64,000 nt of DNA from Serripes groenlandicus (Eukaryota; Mollusca; Bivalvia; Cardiida; Cardiidae). Shown one piece after another: positions 44,310 through 56,194 of the stretch. The stretch spans positions 112,845,044-112,909,043 of the forward strand of contig JASEVX010000003.1 of the NCBI GenBank assembly GCA_031761405.1, given 5' to 3'. Each line of letters starts with the position of its first letter. The stretch's first letter is position 1. Under the pieces are notes generated by a model. That model was not told the origin of the DNA. It saw only the letters and a program-made list of their open reading frames with translations, and searched no databases. A program made the translations under genes and the position numbers.

Positions 44310-46541
44310 CCTTGTCCTGCTGTAATTAGGAAATCAAAAATCTAGCTAAAGTTATGGTAATGGTGCACTGCACATCTGTAGGTCATAAGATACCTACAAA
44401 CCAAGTTTTAAATTTAATTGAGACATTTTGTCCTTCATTATTTATTTTGTTTATTCAAGAAAAAGGTGAAACTCGATAAGTTTAAAGGTTGATGTTTAAT
44501 TGTTTCAACAATGTTTGTCCATATTAACTGTGCCATTTATTTTCACCTTACATATGCACCTATACCATTAGCACTTTCAGCGCTTTGATTTGCAAAATCA
44601 TTACAGATGTTGCTTTGAAACTTACAATACTTGTTTACCATCATTACATTCTTTAGCAGACAAGTGTTCATAACTCTGTGAAAGTTTTTGTATGAATTAT
44701 GGCCCATTTCTTTACTTATAAAGTATGTAACATTGAACTTGGTTAAGGCTTTTTTACCACCCCACTTTTTTTTCCAAAGCTTTTCGAAATATTACCTTTT
44801 AACATAGACTACTTATTTACCATAATTGACTCCCTCAACAGACAATAGTACATTAATCTGTGAAGTTCCATCAAATTGAATAGGAATCTTACTTCCGTGT
44901 TCATCTTGGCCCTCTTGTTTACTTAGAAAATACATTGAATCTTAGTAACATCCAATTATCGACTTAAACCTTTAGGATATTGCTGTGAAACTTGAAAAAC
45001 TTGATCGCCATCATAACCTCCATGAACAGACAAGAGTTCATAAAACTGTGAAGATTCATGTCAGAATAATGGCCTTTTTATGCCCCCGGAATCTCCGATT
45101 CGGTGGGCATATAGTTTTTGGCCTGTCTGTTGGTTGGTTGGTCTGTTGGTCTGTCTGTCTGTCTGCACAAAAAAACCTTTAACCTTGGCCATTACTTTTG
45201 AACCATAACAGGTACGGCTACCATATTTCACATGTGTATTCCTTGTGACATGACCTTTCTGTCAGTACCAACATTTTTGACCTTGCGACCTTGACCTTTG
45301 ACCTAGAGGTTGCCATTCTCGAAAAAAACTTTAACCTTGGCCATTACTTTTGAACCATAACAGATACGGCTACCATATTTCACATGTGTATTCCTTGTGA
45401 CATGACCTTTCTGTCAGTACCAACATTTTTGACCTTGCGACCTTGACCTTTGACCTAGATGTTACCATACTAAAAAAAACTTTAACCTTGGCCATTTCTT
45501 TTGAACCATAACAGGTACGGCTACCATATTTCACATGTGTATTCCTTGTGACATGACCTTTCTGTCAGTACCAACATTTTTGACCTTGCGACCTTGACAT
45601 TTGACCTAGATGTTGCCATTCTCGAAAAAAACTTTAACCTTGGCCATTACTTTTGAACCATAACAGATACGGCTACCATATTTCACATGTGTATTCCTTG
45701 TGATATGACCTTTCTGTCAGTACCAACATTTTTCACCTTGCGACCTTGACCTTGACCTAGATGTTGCCATTCTCGAAAAAAACTTTAACCTTGGCCATTT
45801 CTTTTGAACCATAACAGGTATGGCTACCATATTTCACATGTGTATTCCTTGTGACATGACCTTTCTGTCAGTACCTTGCGACCTTGACCTTGACCTAGAT
45901 GTTGCCATTCTCGAAAAAAACTTTAACCTTGGCCATTACTTTTGAACCATAACAGGTATGGCTACCATATTTCACATGTCAGTACCAACATTTTTGACCT
46001 TGCGACCTTGACCTTTGACCTAGATGTTGCCATTCTCGAAAAAAACTTTAACCTTGGCCATTACTTTTGAACCATAACAGATACGGCTACCATATTTCAC
46101 ATGTGTATTCCTTGTGACATGACCTTTCTGTCAGTACCAACATTTTTGACCTTGCGACCTTTACCTTTGACCTAGATGTTGCCATTCTCAATTTTTTTTT
46201 TAACCTTCCCCACTACTTTTGAACAATAACAGGTAATGCTACCATATTTCACATGTGTATACCTTGCGACCTTGACCTTTGACCTAGATGTTGCCATTGG
46301 GGGGCATCAGTGTTTCACAAACACATCTTGTTTTACTTAGAAAATACATTGAATCTTAGTAACATCCAATTATCGACTTGGCCCTTTAGGATATTGCTGT
46401 GAAATTTGGAATACTTGTTTACCATCATGACCCCCATCTGTAGACAAGAGAAAGTAACTCTGTCAAGTATTTTTGAGGTTTCTTTTATTGGCAAGCACTT
46501 GAAAAGGTCAAGCACACTGTCTTACTGACAGCTCTTGCTTT
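44310..46541 (+). repeat. Older tandem-core element split by the element at 45075
   Basis: TTACTTAGAAAATACATTGA and following sequence occur at about 44919 and again at about 46333, on either side of the inserted element. A tail-like hairpin CTGTCTTACTGACAG with CTCTTGCTT lies at 46516-46540. The left end was not found. Confidence 0.55.
45075..46332 (+). mobile_element. Hairpin-tailed tandem-core element, family ATGCCCCC
   Basis: TTTTT-ATGCCCCCGGAATC start; eight core units of about 151 bp (TTAACCTTGG starts near 45180, 45331, 45482, 45634, 45785, 45923, 46048, 46200); end GGGGGCAT, hairpin GTGTTTCACAAACAC (46310-46324), TCTTGTT. Units repeat TGACCTTTGACCT. Confidence 0.82.
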
Positions 46542-47105
46542 TAAATAGCTTGGATGGCCAGGCAGATCTTTATCTGAGCTTGTAGCCAATGAGTAAAGGC
46601 TAAGTTTGCCTTTTACAGGATTATGTTTAAACTTATTTGCAATTAACCATCAAATTGGATACACACAAATTGATTGTTTTTGTGTAATCATGTCAATTTT
46701 GTAAAAGTTTTGACTCAAATCAAAGTTTATACTATTGACAGCCTAAATTGTCTCACATTATTTTGTTACATGCAGTTCTAGCAATCTCTGTGATATCAAC
46801 AATTGAGTCTATAAACAGATTCAATAAAAACCTATCATAAGGCATAAATGCCAAAAGTAAACAATTGGTCATCTTGAGCCATTGTATCCTTTTCTCCGCA
46901 CTGTTTTCCAAAAATAATTTATCTGTATCAGGGAAAGGAAAGAGTTGAGTGATACAGGCCCAAAATGTCAATGTTGTGGTTAATTACAATGATGGATATG
47001 ATTATAACTTTTGTCATTGTGGGCTGGTATGGTCTAAACTGAAACTAAGATCTCAGAAATAACCATATACATGTACAATCAAACTTGTGTAAGGGGTCAC
47101 CTCGG

Positions 47106-48183
47106 TTTTTAGCTCACCTGAGCTCTGCTCAAGGTGAGTTATTGTGATCGCCTTTTGTCCGGCGTCCATCATGCGTCAACTTCTTCTCCTCAGTAACCAG
47201 TGGGTCAATTGGGATGAAACTTCACAGAAAGCATCCTCTCAATGACCTCACCAGATTTCCTTCAAATTTTTGGGATCCATGCAGAATTCTGGTTTCCATG
47301 GCAACGAAATGAAAAAAACTTCAAAATTCTTTTTCTCCCAAACTGGTTGGCAGATTTTCAAATAATTATGCAGAAATGTTCCTTGGATGACCCTCTATGA
47401 GATTCCTACAAGCCATGTTGATTGGTCGAAAAACATGGCCGCCAGGGGGCGGGGCTATTTTGCCTTATATGGCTATAGTGAAAACTCAAAAGATCTTCTC
47501 CTCCGAAAGTGTGAGGCCTATTTTCAAATAATTTTGAAGAAATGTTCCTTAGATGACCCTCTATCTGATTCCTTCAAGCCATGTTGATTGGTAAAAAAAC
47601 ATGGCCGCCAGGGGGGCGGGGCTATTTTGCCTTATATGGCTATAGTGAAAACTTAAAAAATCTTCTCCTGAAAGTGTCAGGCCGATTTTCAAATAATTTT
47701 GTAGAAATGTTCCTTGGATGACCCTCTATCAGATTCCTTCAAGCCAAGGTGATTGGTCGAAAAACATGGCCGCCAGGGGGGTGGGGCTATTTTGCCTTAT
47801 ATGGCTATAGTGAAAACTTAAAAAATCTTCTTCTCCGAATGTGTCAGGCCGATTTTCAAATAATTTTGTAGAAATGTTCCTTAAGTGACCCACTTTCAGT
47901 TTCCTTCAAGTCATGTTGATTGGTCAAAAAACATGGCCGCCAGTGGGCAGGGCTATTTTGCATTATGGCTAAAGTGAAAAATTAAAAAATCTTCTCCTCC
48001 AAAAGTGTCTGGCCGATTTTCAAATAATTTTGTAGAAATGTTCCTAGGGTGACCCTCTATCAGATTCCTTCTAGCCAAGTTGATTGGTCGGAAACTATGG
48101 CTGCCAGGGGGTGGTGCATATATAGCTAAAGTGAAAAAAAAAAATCAGGTGAGCGATTCCAGGGCCATCATGGCCCTCTTGTT
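47106..48183 (+). mobile_element. Hairpin-tailed tandem-core element, family AGCTCACCTG, copy 2
   Basis: Same head, five-unit core and tail (AGGGCCATCATGGCCCT, TCTTGTT) as the element at 21391, same orientation, 26 kb away. Confidence 0.82.
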
Positions 48184-48585
48184 CAATATTTTTCCCTGAC
48201 TTTAAAAATGGTAGTAATGCCTACCCTCCTTGGCTCATAGGTTGCTGGGTAATCATTACTACTGACTGGGTAAGAAAACCAGAAACTAGTACTTTACCAA
48301 TGAAACACTGTCATTAAACTTAAAAATTGTTGAAAGCGGTGTAAAACACCTAGCAATCAATCTAAGTCTTCTTCTGCAGATTTGTTGTATGTGGGAAAAA
48401 GTTCAACAGTGATATTCAATGTGATGTATAATGGGACCTGAATAGATTCACATGTTTTAAAATATTCATCCATGCGTTTCAAGTGGATAATACAGTGTCC
48501 CCCATCTCTTCCGTTGGCATTTTTATCAAGTTTTTGTGTTGCCTTGGGCAACATGCATTTTTCCATGCAGAAAACATTCCTGAAA

Positions 48586-48874
48586 TTAAGCCTTTCCCAC
48601 ATACAACAAATCTATAGCAGACTACTTGGAAAACATCAATACAAAAACATGGAAGATCTCTATAAGTGAAAGTTTAATCGTTGAATTTAGATGAAAACAT
48701 TGTGGTAAAAGCAGAAAATGAACATTTTGAGCAATTTTTCCTGATGCCAGTGTTTTTAAAGGTCCTCTGCTGTAGATGCATCAAAGGTCATCTGTCTGTG
48801 GAGATTTTCTATGTTTTGACAAAATACGTTCAAAGTCGTCTGCTGCAGAATTGTTGTATGAGGGAAAGGGTTAA
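48586..48874. mobile_element. Chimeric TTAA MITE
   Basis: An older minus-type element (TTAA-GCCTTTCCC, ACAACAAATC) reaches GTCTGTGG, then abruptly becomes the right quarter of a young plus-type copy (AGATTTTCTATG to GGGAAAGGG-TTAA). Confidence 0.7.
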
Positions 48875-49132
48875 AGCATTGGAATTTACGTAGAGTTAAC
48901 CCATTACCTCACACAGATGACATTTGACACCTGACATTGTACATGACTTTTGAAAACATTGCAATAAAAAGTGAAATTACTCAAAATGAGCAATTTCACA
49001 TTTTATTGCAATATTGCAACTCTTTGTCAATATAACTTTTTCATTTTTCTAGATTGTTGAAATTGTTCTTCTGATGATTGTAAAGCAGACAACCTTTGAA
49101 AAGTCATGTGACGTAGCGGGTAATAGAAGGGT

Positions 49133-49304
49133 ATTAGCTTTTCCCACATATTACAAATCTGCAGCAGAAGACTTTAAAAATATCTTGGAAAAAATCACAT
49201 AAAGGAAAAATGGCTCATTGTAAGCAATTTCTCCTTTTGCCACAATGTTTTCATAAGTCTTCTACAGATTCATCAAAATATATCTTCATGTGAAAAAGGG
49301 TTAA
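49133..49304 (-). mobile_element. TTAA MITE, older, sharing its right TTAA
   Basis: TTAG-CTTTTCCC left, GAAAAAGGG-TTAA right; the TTAA at 49301 is also the start of the next copy. Confidence 0.7.
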
Positions 49305-49530
49305 CCCTTTCCCTCATATAGACGCTTTCTGACGCCTCTGCAGCAGACAGCTTTTTGAAAACATAGTGACAAAAGAAGAAATTGCACAAAACGTGCAATT
49401 TCTCCTTTTGCCACGATGTTTTCCACTTTTTGTCATAGGTTATCCATTCAATTATGGAGATTTTCTATGTTTTGACAAAATACGTTCAAAGTCGTCTGCT
49501 GCAGAATTGTCGTATGAGGGAAAGGGTTAA
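49301..49530 (+). mobile_element. TTAA MITE, young type
   Basis: 230 bp, TTAA on both sides, hairpin GCACAAAACGTGC. Confidence 0.9.
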
Positions 49531-49802
49531 GAGCCTGAATTAAAGCACCCTTAATCTAAAACTCCATTTGCCATCAGGTCCAACCTTTGTAAAAAATAAC
49601 CTGACACAGGAGGCTAAATTCAGCATTTTTCTTTTCGCTTATTTTTATGTGAAAAAATGATTAATGGCTGATTTATAATCGAGATAACTGGATCTGAGGT
49701 GAGCAATCCTTTTCTAATGACAGCCAGGAGTCACACTTTACTGATTACAACCCTGAGTCCTCCTCCTCATTCTTTCTTTCTTCTTCGGACCTCCTTGTGT
49801 AT

Positions 49803-49966
49803 GATCCTTTCCCACATACAACAAAACTGCAGCAGAAATTACTAGGCACAAATATGGAAGATCTCTATAAACGAAAGTGTACTTATGACTAGAGTTGAAC
49901 AATGTTTGCAAATGTGGTCAGCTGCAGATGCGTAAAAATGTGTCTGCAAGTTGTAAAGGGATTAAG
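49803..49966 (-). mobile_element. TTAA MITE, internally deleted
   Basis: CCTTTCCCACATACAACAAA left, TTGTAAAGGGA-TTAA right; hairpin region lost. Confidence 0.65.
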
Positions 49967-50267
49967 GCATCATATTGTTAATCATTTACCTGATGTATCA
50001 TTGTAAGCATTTTATTTTTGCCTTATTGATAGCAAGGACAGAAATTTAACATCTAAAGACATGGATGTATGAATTTGAAAATCATTGTATGAAGAGGAGA
50101 TGCTTTGTTTTCTAAAGGAGTCTGCTGCAGAGGTGTCATAAGTCCTGTGTATTGTCTTTTCATCAAAAAGGTTGAGCAATTTTTGTGTGGATGAAAACAA
50201 TATTTCCCGAAAAGATTTGCAAGCCTTTGGACTGTCCTGAATACCACACAATACAATGTCTAAATCT

Positions 50268-50428
50268 TTTTAACCATTTCCTACATACAACAAATCCTCT
50301 GCAGACACCCTTGGGCAAAAATATGAATGTATAAAAGTATAGTTATTGAAGAAATTTGAAAAAATTGTGTCAAAAGTCATTTGATGCAGATGCCTCAAAA
50401 TATGTTTTCATGTAGGAAAGGGTTTAAG
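50268..50428 (-). mobile_element. TTAA MITE, internally deleted
   Basis: TTAA-CCATTTCC left, GTAGGAAAGGG-TTTA right; hairpin lost between AATTGTGTCAAAAG and GTCATTTGATGC. Confidence 0.65.
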
Positions 50429-50908
50429 ACCGTTTTTATGGTTGATATGTCTTATAAAAAGATGGTATCTCATTGAAATAATTTCTGTTCAAGGGTAGTT
50501 TACTCTAACCCTACCCTGATGCACATGATATCTAAAGCCTTTGAAGCAGACAGCTATGAAAATATTGTGAAAAATTGCTCTTTATTTATCAAAAGTAATA
50601 GCCTGATGTTATTTCATATTTCTCTTCAAAAGATTTTAAAACAGATGACATTATATGTACATTTCTTTCCTTGGTATGTCAGAGGTCAGATATTGTAAAA
50701 TCAATGTTAAATTGACCTTTGACACCCTGGGTTAAAAGAGATATCTTAAAAAGTACCCCATCAGGTAAATGGTTGAGTTAGAAAGAATCATATCTGTATT
50801 GAAGAAAATTAGATTGTTCTTTATAATCATAAAAGTATTGGTATAGTAGAATTTTTTTTAGAAGAATGTAAGTATAAGTATTAGAGCAAATAATTAGAGA
50901 AGTGTTCA

Positions 50909-51141
50909 TTAACCCTTTCCCACATACAACAAATCTGCAGCAGACCACTTAAAATATATAATGTCAACATGCAAATAGAAAATCTCTATAATTGAATGGA
51001 TAACCTATGACTAAAAGTGGAAAACATTGTGGCAGAAGGAAAAATTGCTTGTTCTGAGCAATTTCTTCTTTTGTCACTATGTTTTCAAAAAGCCGTCTGC
51101 TGCAGAGGCGTCAAAAGTGTCTATATGAGGGAAAGGGTCAA
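50909..51141 (-). mobile_element. TTAA MITE, young type with an older left end
   Basis: Left ACAACAAATCTGCAGCAG of the older type joined to a young-type interior and right end; GGGAAAGGG-TCAA; core GCTTGTTCTGAGC. Confidence 0.82.
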
Positions 51142-51293
51142 AAACCTTAATGGAAGTAGAAGAGCAGGACCTAAAAGCAATAATGGAATTACAAGTTAAA
51201 CCCTTTTACTGAAAACAGATGTTTTCTGACGCCTCTGCAGCAGACAACATTCATAATGAATTAATTTCTCAATATGCTAGCCTACAATGTTTT

Positions 51294-51512
51294 CAAACCA
51301 TTTCCCACTTACAGACAAATTATGACACATCTGCAGCAGACGACTTTGGAAAACATTGTGGCAAAACGAGAATTTGCTCATAATGAGCAATTTTACCTTT
51401 TGCCAGAATATTTTCAACTCAATTTTACAATTATAGATAATTTACATATTTTTTGTCTGGATGTTTTCAAAGTCATTTGCTGCAGATGAGTCTACAAATG
51501 AGAAAGACTTAA
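51294..51512 (+). mobile_element. TTAA MITE, older type
   Basis: CAAA-CCATTTCCCAC left; ATGAGAAAGAC-TTAA right; hairpin GCTCATAATGAGC. Confidence 0.75.
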
Positions 51513-52930
51513 TGTCAAGATTTTTTTCAAGCAGAGAACTCTAAAAGTGTTATATCCGGTAAATGGTTAATAGTAGCATCACATAGCAAACAAAAATAGA
51601 AGAAAAATAGAAGAAAAATCATGTGTGGTTTGTGAATGTTGGGTAAGTGGGGTGAATTCATGGATGTTTCAGTGTGGCAGAGAGAGTGGGGCATTGAAAG
51701 ATAATCTCAGATAACATTTTGATTAATTACATTGTACCTAATTCTAGAAATTTACTGGGAGTTCAAAATCTGTTCTAAATCAGAAATTATACAGAATCCG
51801 CACTCATGTGCACCATATAGGAAAATATGTGCTGGAGGAAATTCTGTTTTTTACCAATGCCTTGTTTTCCTGTGATATATATCTTTTTAAAGTGATCACC
51901 TTTTTCATTTTTTCATTCTTTCAAATTTAAAACCAGTGAAATAAATCCTATACAATCTCTAGAAATTAAAGTTAAATTTTTGAATAGAGGATAGAATGTT
52001 GTATGGAATATAATATCTTTTTTGCTGATTATTCTCTATTCGCCTCAAAGTTATTTTTAAGGTTATTTGCTTTAGAGGTGTTCAAAGTCTTTTATTTCTG
52101 TGAAACCGTGTTAAGCTTATCTAACAGATAAAACTTGAGATGTTTTACCTTTGCATTAGATAAAAGAGTTTCAGAAACTGTGAATTTGTAAAGGTTCAGT
52201 AAAAAATGCCACCTTGGGAAATTTTGTAAAATAAATCATAAAACTGATTTATACAAGAAAAAAGACCTGCTGTGTTTTAAATCCTTATCACACTATATAC
52301 AACTTTAAACAACATTTGCTTACATGCAATGCACTGCTTCATAGAACATTTGCAGATATTGTAAATCAAGATCAGCTCGTCGTCGTCCTCTGCATCATCA
52401 CAAAGCTTTAAACTTACCTCATAACTAAAAAATATTTCATGTTCTAAGAAATAATATGCATGTCTATACCAAGTCACATAACTCTGGCTTTAATAATTAT
52501 TCAGCAAGCTCCTTTTTCCAATTAGAAAAAAACAGACAATCTTTGGCATTGGCTTGTGGCGCTAACTTGTTTTGTTTAGATGTATTCATAGTCTTCTGCT
52601 GTAGATTTGTTGTATGAGAGAAAGGGTTAAGAAATGCTCTTGCATGAACATTTATCCATTGTGGAGATACAAATTACTGGAATTTATACTTTGTCTCACT
52701 ATATGCTTTTCAAAATTTATACTTTTTCACAATGTGTCTGTATCAGGGAAATAATAAACACTAATTATGTCATCGAGTATTTTATGTTAAAAATGTGTCA
52801 TGCTGTCACACAAAAACCTGCCTGCAAGATTGAAACCAGTGAAGATCCAGATCAGCATGTGCCTCTGTGCATTCTGATCAGATCTTCCCTATTGGTAAAC
52901 CTCTGGAGAGCAGTTGTAACCAAGAATTAA

Positions 52931-53402
52931 GTTACTATACAAGTACAGAATTTACTATACAAGTACAGAAGTTACTATTCAAATACAAGTACAGAATTTA
53001 CTATACAAGTACAGAAGTTACTATTCAAGTACAGAAGTTACTATACAAGTACAGACATTACTATACAAGTACAGTACATACGCTACTATACAAGTACAGA
53101 ATTTACTATACAAGTACAGATGTTACTATACAAGTACAGAATTTACTATACAAGTACAGACGTTACTATAGAAGTACAGACATTACTGTACAAGTACAGT
53201 ACATAAGTTACTATACAAGTACAGAAGCTATTATACAAGTTCAGAATTTACTATACAAGTACATAATTTACTATACAAGTACAGACGTTACTATACATGT
53301 ACAGAAGTTACTATACAAGTACAGAATTTATTATACAAGTACAGTTACTATACAAGTACAGAATTTATTATACAAGTACAGAAATTACTATACAAGTACA
53401 GA
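52931..53402 (+). repeat. 18-bp minisatellite (TTACTATACAAGTACAGA)
   Basis: About 26 units of an 18-bp monomer with point changes and a few irregular lengths. The period is a multiple of three, which keeps a 188-codon frame open (52867-53433); I do not regard that frame as a gene. Confidence 0.95.
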
Positions 53403-53766
53403 ATCTGCTTGCCATTCACTTCAAAACACCTGATGAATCATATTCAATTATTAACTCTTTCCCACATACACAATATATACAGCAGATAGCTTTAAATACA
53501 TCTTTGCAAAGATATGAAAAATCTCTATAATTGAAAGCAAATTTATTGTATATAAGTTAAAACATTGTGACAAAAAGGAGATCGTCTGCGGGTGGCAAAG
53601 GGTTCACCTCCAGAGGTCTGTTTATATGTGAGCTGGCTCAAATTATCTAGTTATACATGATATGTGTGCCAAATGCCACAGATGAAGGCGTCATGGTAAC
53701 TTAACATTGCATTTCGTAAGATGCAGGTGCATTGTAATAATAACGCTTACCCTTGTTCATCTCTCA

Positions 53767-53918
53767 TTAACCTTTTCCCACATAAACACGCAATTTGATG
53801 CATCTGCAGCAAACGACTTTTGAAAACATTGTGTCAAAAGGAGAAATTGCTCATAATTTTAGCCTAGATGTTTTCAAAGTCATCTGCTACAAATTTGTGG
53901 TATGTGGGAAAGGGTTAA
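53767..53918 (+). mobile_element. TTAA MITE, internally deleted
   Basis: 152 bp, TTAA-CCTTTTCCC to GGGAAAGGG-TTAA; the right hairpin arm is missing after GCTCATAAT. Confidence 0.8.
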
Positions 53919-54280
53919 GAGCACATTCAGACATCCTTCGGTTGGCAGAAATATTTTGTTCATGTTTTATCCTTGGACAAAGGAGCTTTTCGCTTTTCCA
54001 ATTTGTGAAATTAGTGTTGAAAGTGAAGAGAAGATCAGCTGGCTAGCCAATACCAACGGTTTCCCTTATAAGGACAATGCCACTATTGAACCAACTTTCA
54101 GAGGCCATGACAATAGATTGTAAGGACTTACAATAAAATGACATGCAGAAAGAATTGTAATATTTGAAAAATTGGAATCACTATTTTGACACAGAGTTAA
54201 AAACATTGCTGTAAGAGGATTATTTGTTCTTGCTGAAGTTGTCTGCAGCAAATGCCTCATTCAACCAAATTGGAGACAAT

Positions 54281-54511
54281 TTAACCCTTTCCATCAGATA
54301 GATGCTTTCTGACCCCTCTGCAGCAGACGGCTTTTTGAAAACATAGTGACAAAAGAAGAAATTGCTCAAAACGAGCAAAAATAATCCTTTTGCCACAATG
54401 TTTTCCTCTTTTAGTCATAGGTTATCCATCCATTCAATTATAGAGATTTTCTACTTTTTGCCAAAATATGTTCAAAGTCGTCTGCTGCAGAATTGTCGTA
54501 TGAGGGAAAGC
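54281..54511 (+). mobile_element. TTAA MITE, young type, right terminus lost
   Basis: TTAA-CCCTTTCC left; right GAGGGAAAG then CACAC; hairpin GCTCAAAACGAGC with an altered right arm. Confidence 0.83.
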
Positions 54512-55131
54512 ACACTTCTTGAATTGTTTTACCTCTGTAATTGAAAAAATTAAAAAGACTACATAAAAGGATTAATCAGCTGAATTAATAGGGTGGGGGA
54601 TCAATTTCACTGAAATGCATGGCTATTACTTAAGCATGGCCAAATATCACATGACAAAATTTAGAAATATGTCTATTAGCATATGCATCCGTTTGCTACT
54701 CGAAAATCAACGATACTGCATCCATGCTATCTGATCACCAGACACACTTTGTCGAAAGCTTCTTGTAAGCTATTTTAATTAATTGGCAAACAATATGGAC
54801 ATAGATCAGACTGCATTGATGCTGAGATCTAAAAGGCAAATTATCTTAGGTTGGTTTCTCTAGAACAGGGCTCATACTGTTCTCAAGCAAGAACATTTTG
54901 ATTTGTATCTGCAATAGAAAGGTTTCAAGTTTCTTTTTTTATTGTATTGTATTGTTATATAGGTAAGAAGAAAAATAAACATGTTTAGAAAGAAAATTGA
55001 CTTGATCACAAATGAATTCTTTGAGTTTTCTTCTTCGAACATATGCAAATTGTTTGTGAGAAAATGATTCAAGGGGAATAACTTTTATTATAACATTAAA
55101 TTTCATGTCAATTTTCATTATCTCCCTTCAG

Positions 55132-55301
55132 GTCATTATGCAGAAGAAGGAGTTGATGATGAAGATGAAAAGCCATGTGGTAGTGAAGGTCCCATGCTGC
55201 CTGGTCATATTCCAGTGGAAGGAGAACCAGACTTTGTGGAAACCAACTGTCACTGGGAGGAATGTTCCAAGGAGTATGATACACAGGAGGAACTTGTCAA
55301 G
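55132..55301 (+). CDS. Gli: Gli exon 8 (acidic stretch and first part of zinc finger 1)
   Basis: The acceptor is CTCCCTTCAG and the donor AAG/GTAGGA; 170 nt, phase in 1, out 0. It encodes an acidic segment (AEEGVDDEDEKP) and then ETNCHWEECSKEYDTQEELV, the start of GLI zinc finger 1 with both cysteines (C471, C476). The finger's histidines are in exon 9. The exon lies after the 15.1-kb intron 7. Confidence 0.98.
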
Positions 55302-55579
55302 GTAGGAAAAATGACAACACTTTACAATTCTTCTGCTCTGGAAGTGTTTGTCTGATTTCAAGAGTCATTTGGCAGAAATGTTCCTTAGGTGACCGTCTAC
55401 ATGTTCAACTCATACTGATTGGTTAAAAAAAACCATAGCCATCAGAAAAGGAGTAAAATTACAAAAATTTCAAAGTGCTTGGAATAACTTCAAAATTCTT
55501 CTACTTTGAAAGTGCTTGTCTAATTTCAAGATGATTTGGAAAAAATGTTCTCAAGGTGACCTACAAATATTTTGATAAG

Positions 55580-55788
55580 TTGACACTTTCCCATATACAG
55601 CAAATATACCGCAGAACACTTTAAAACCACCTAAGTAGAAATATAGATAATCTCTAGATACGAAAGTATAATTACTACATAAATGTAGCAAATGAAGAAA
55701 TTGCTCATTATGAACTGAGTTCTGATGTCGTAGGCTGTAGGTGTGTTAAATTATGTCAGCAGGTTGGGAAGGGTAAAAGATGATACCC
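55580..55788 (-). mobile_element. TTAA MITE, old
   Basis: TTGA-CACTTTCCC left; TTGGGAAGGG-TAAA right; one GAAGAAATTGCTCATTATGA arm remains. Confidence 0.6.
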
Positions 55789-55807
55789 AGTTTTTACTAT
55801 ATTTCAG

Positions 55808-55957
55808 CATATCAATCAGGACCACATTCAGGCCAACAAAAAAGCCTTTGTATGTCGATGGTCAGAGTGTTCAAGAGAAGAAAAGCCATTTAAAGCCCAG
55901 TATATGTTAGTTGTTCACATGAGAAGACACACAGGAGAGAAACCACACAAATGTACT
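55808..55957 (+). CDS. Gli: Gli exon 9 (end of ZF1, ZF2, start of ZF3)
   Basis: The acceptor is ATTTCAG and the donor ACT/GTAAGT; 150 nt, phase 0 on both sides. It supplies the ZF1 histidines (HINQDH), the whole of finger 2 ([18 protein letters not shown] to HMRRH), the TGEKPHKC linker and the first ZF3 cysteine. [20 protein letters not shown] is a GLI/ZIC-class signature. Fingers 1-2 mainly make protein or backbone contacts in GLI; fingers 4-5 read the bases. Confidence 0.98.
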
Positions 55958-55980
55958 GTAAGTATACAGCTCAGGGTTCT

Positions 55981-56194
55981 TTATCCCTTTCCCTCATATA
56001 GACACTTTCTGACGCCTCTGCAGCAGACGGCCTTTAGAAAACATGGTGACAAAAGAAGAAAATGCTCAAATCAAGCAATTTCTCCTTTTGTCACCATGTT
56101 TTCAACTATTCAATTATTGTACTTCCATTGAATTTTGATGGGTATGTTTTCAAAGTCGTCTGCTGCAGATTTGCTGTATGTGGGAAAGGGTTAT
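55981..56194 (+). mobile_element. TTAA-type MITE flanked by TTAT on both sides, 23 nt after exon 9
   Basis: TTAT-CCCTTTCCC to GGGAAAGGG-TTAT; core GCTCAAATCAAGC. The identical TTAT flanks may be a non-canonical target. Confidence 0.82.

Larger units (their letters stand above)
40004..55131 (+). other. Gli intron 7 (15.1 kb)
   Basis: The longest intron. 40004-41450 and 51520-52570 are free of recognised repeats. Other MITE remnants: 41458-41642, 42274-42330, 46840-46945, 48362-48400, 48897-49080, 50080-50150, 50505-50600, 51198-51255, 52575-52632, 53451-53605, 54184-54260. A SINE-like tail is at 48240-48360. No coding exon or second gene was recognised. Confidence 0.8.

Noticed and set aside
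52931..53402. CRISPR-like regular repeat
   Set aside because: No unique spacers between units, and the window is clearly eukaryotic.
52867..53433. 188-codon open frame over the 18-bp repeat
   Set aside because: The frame exists because the repeat unit is a multiple of three; no start context, domain or splice support.
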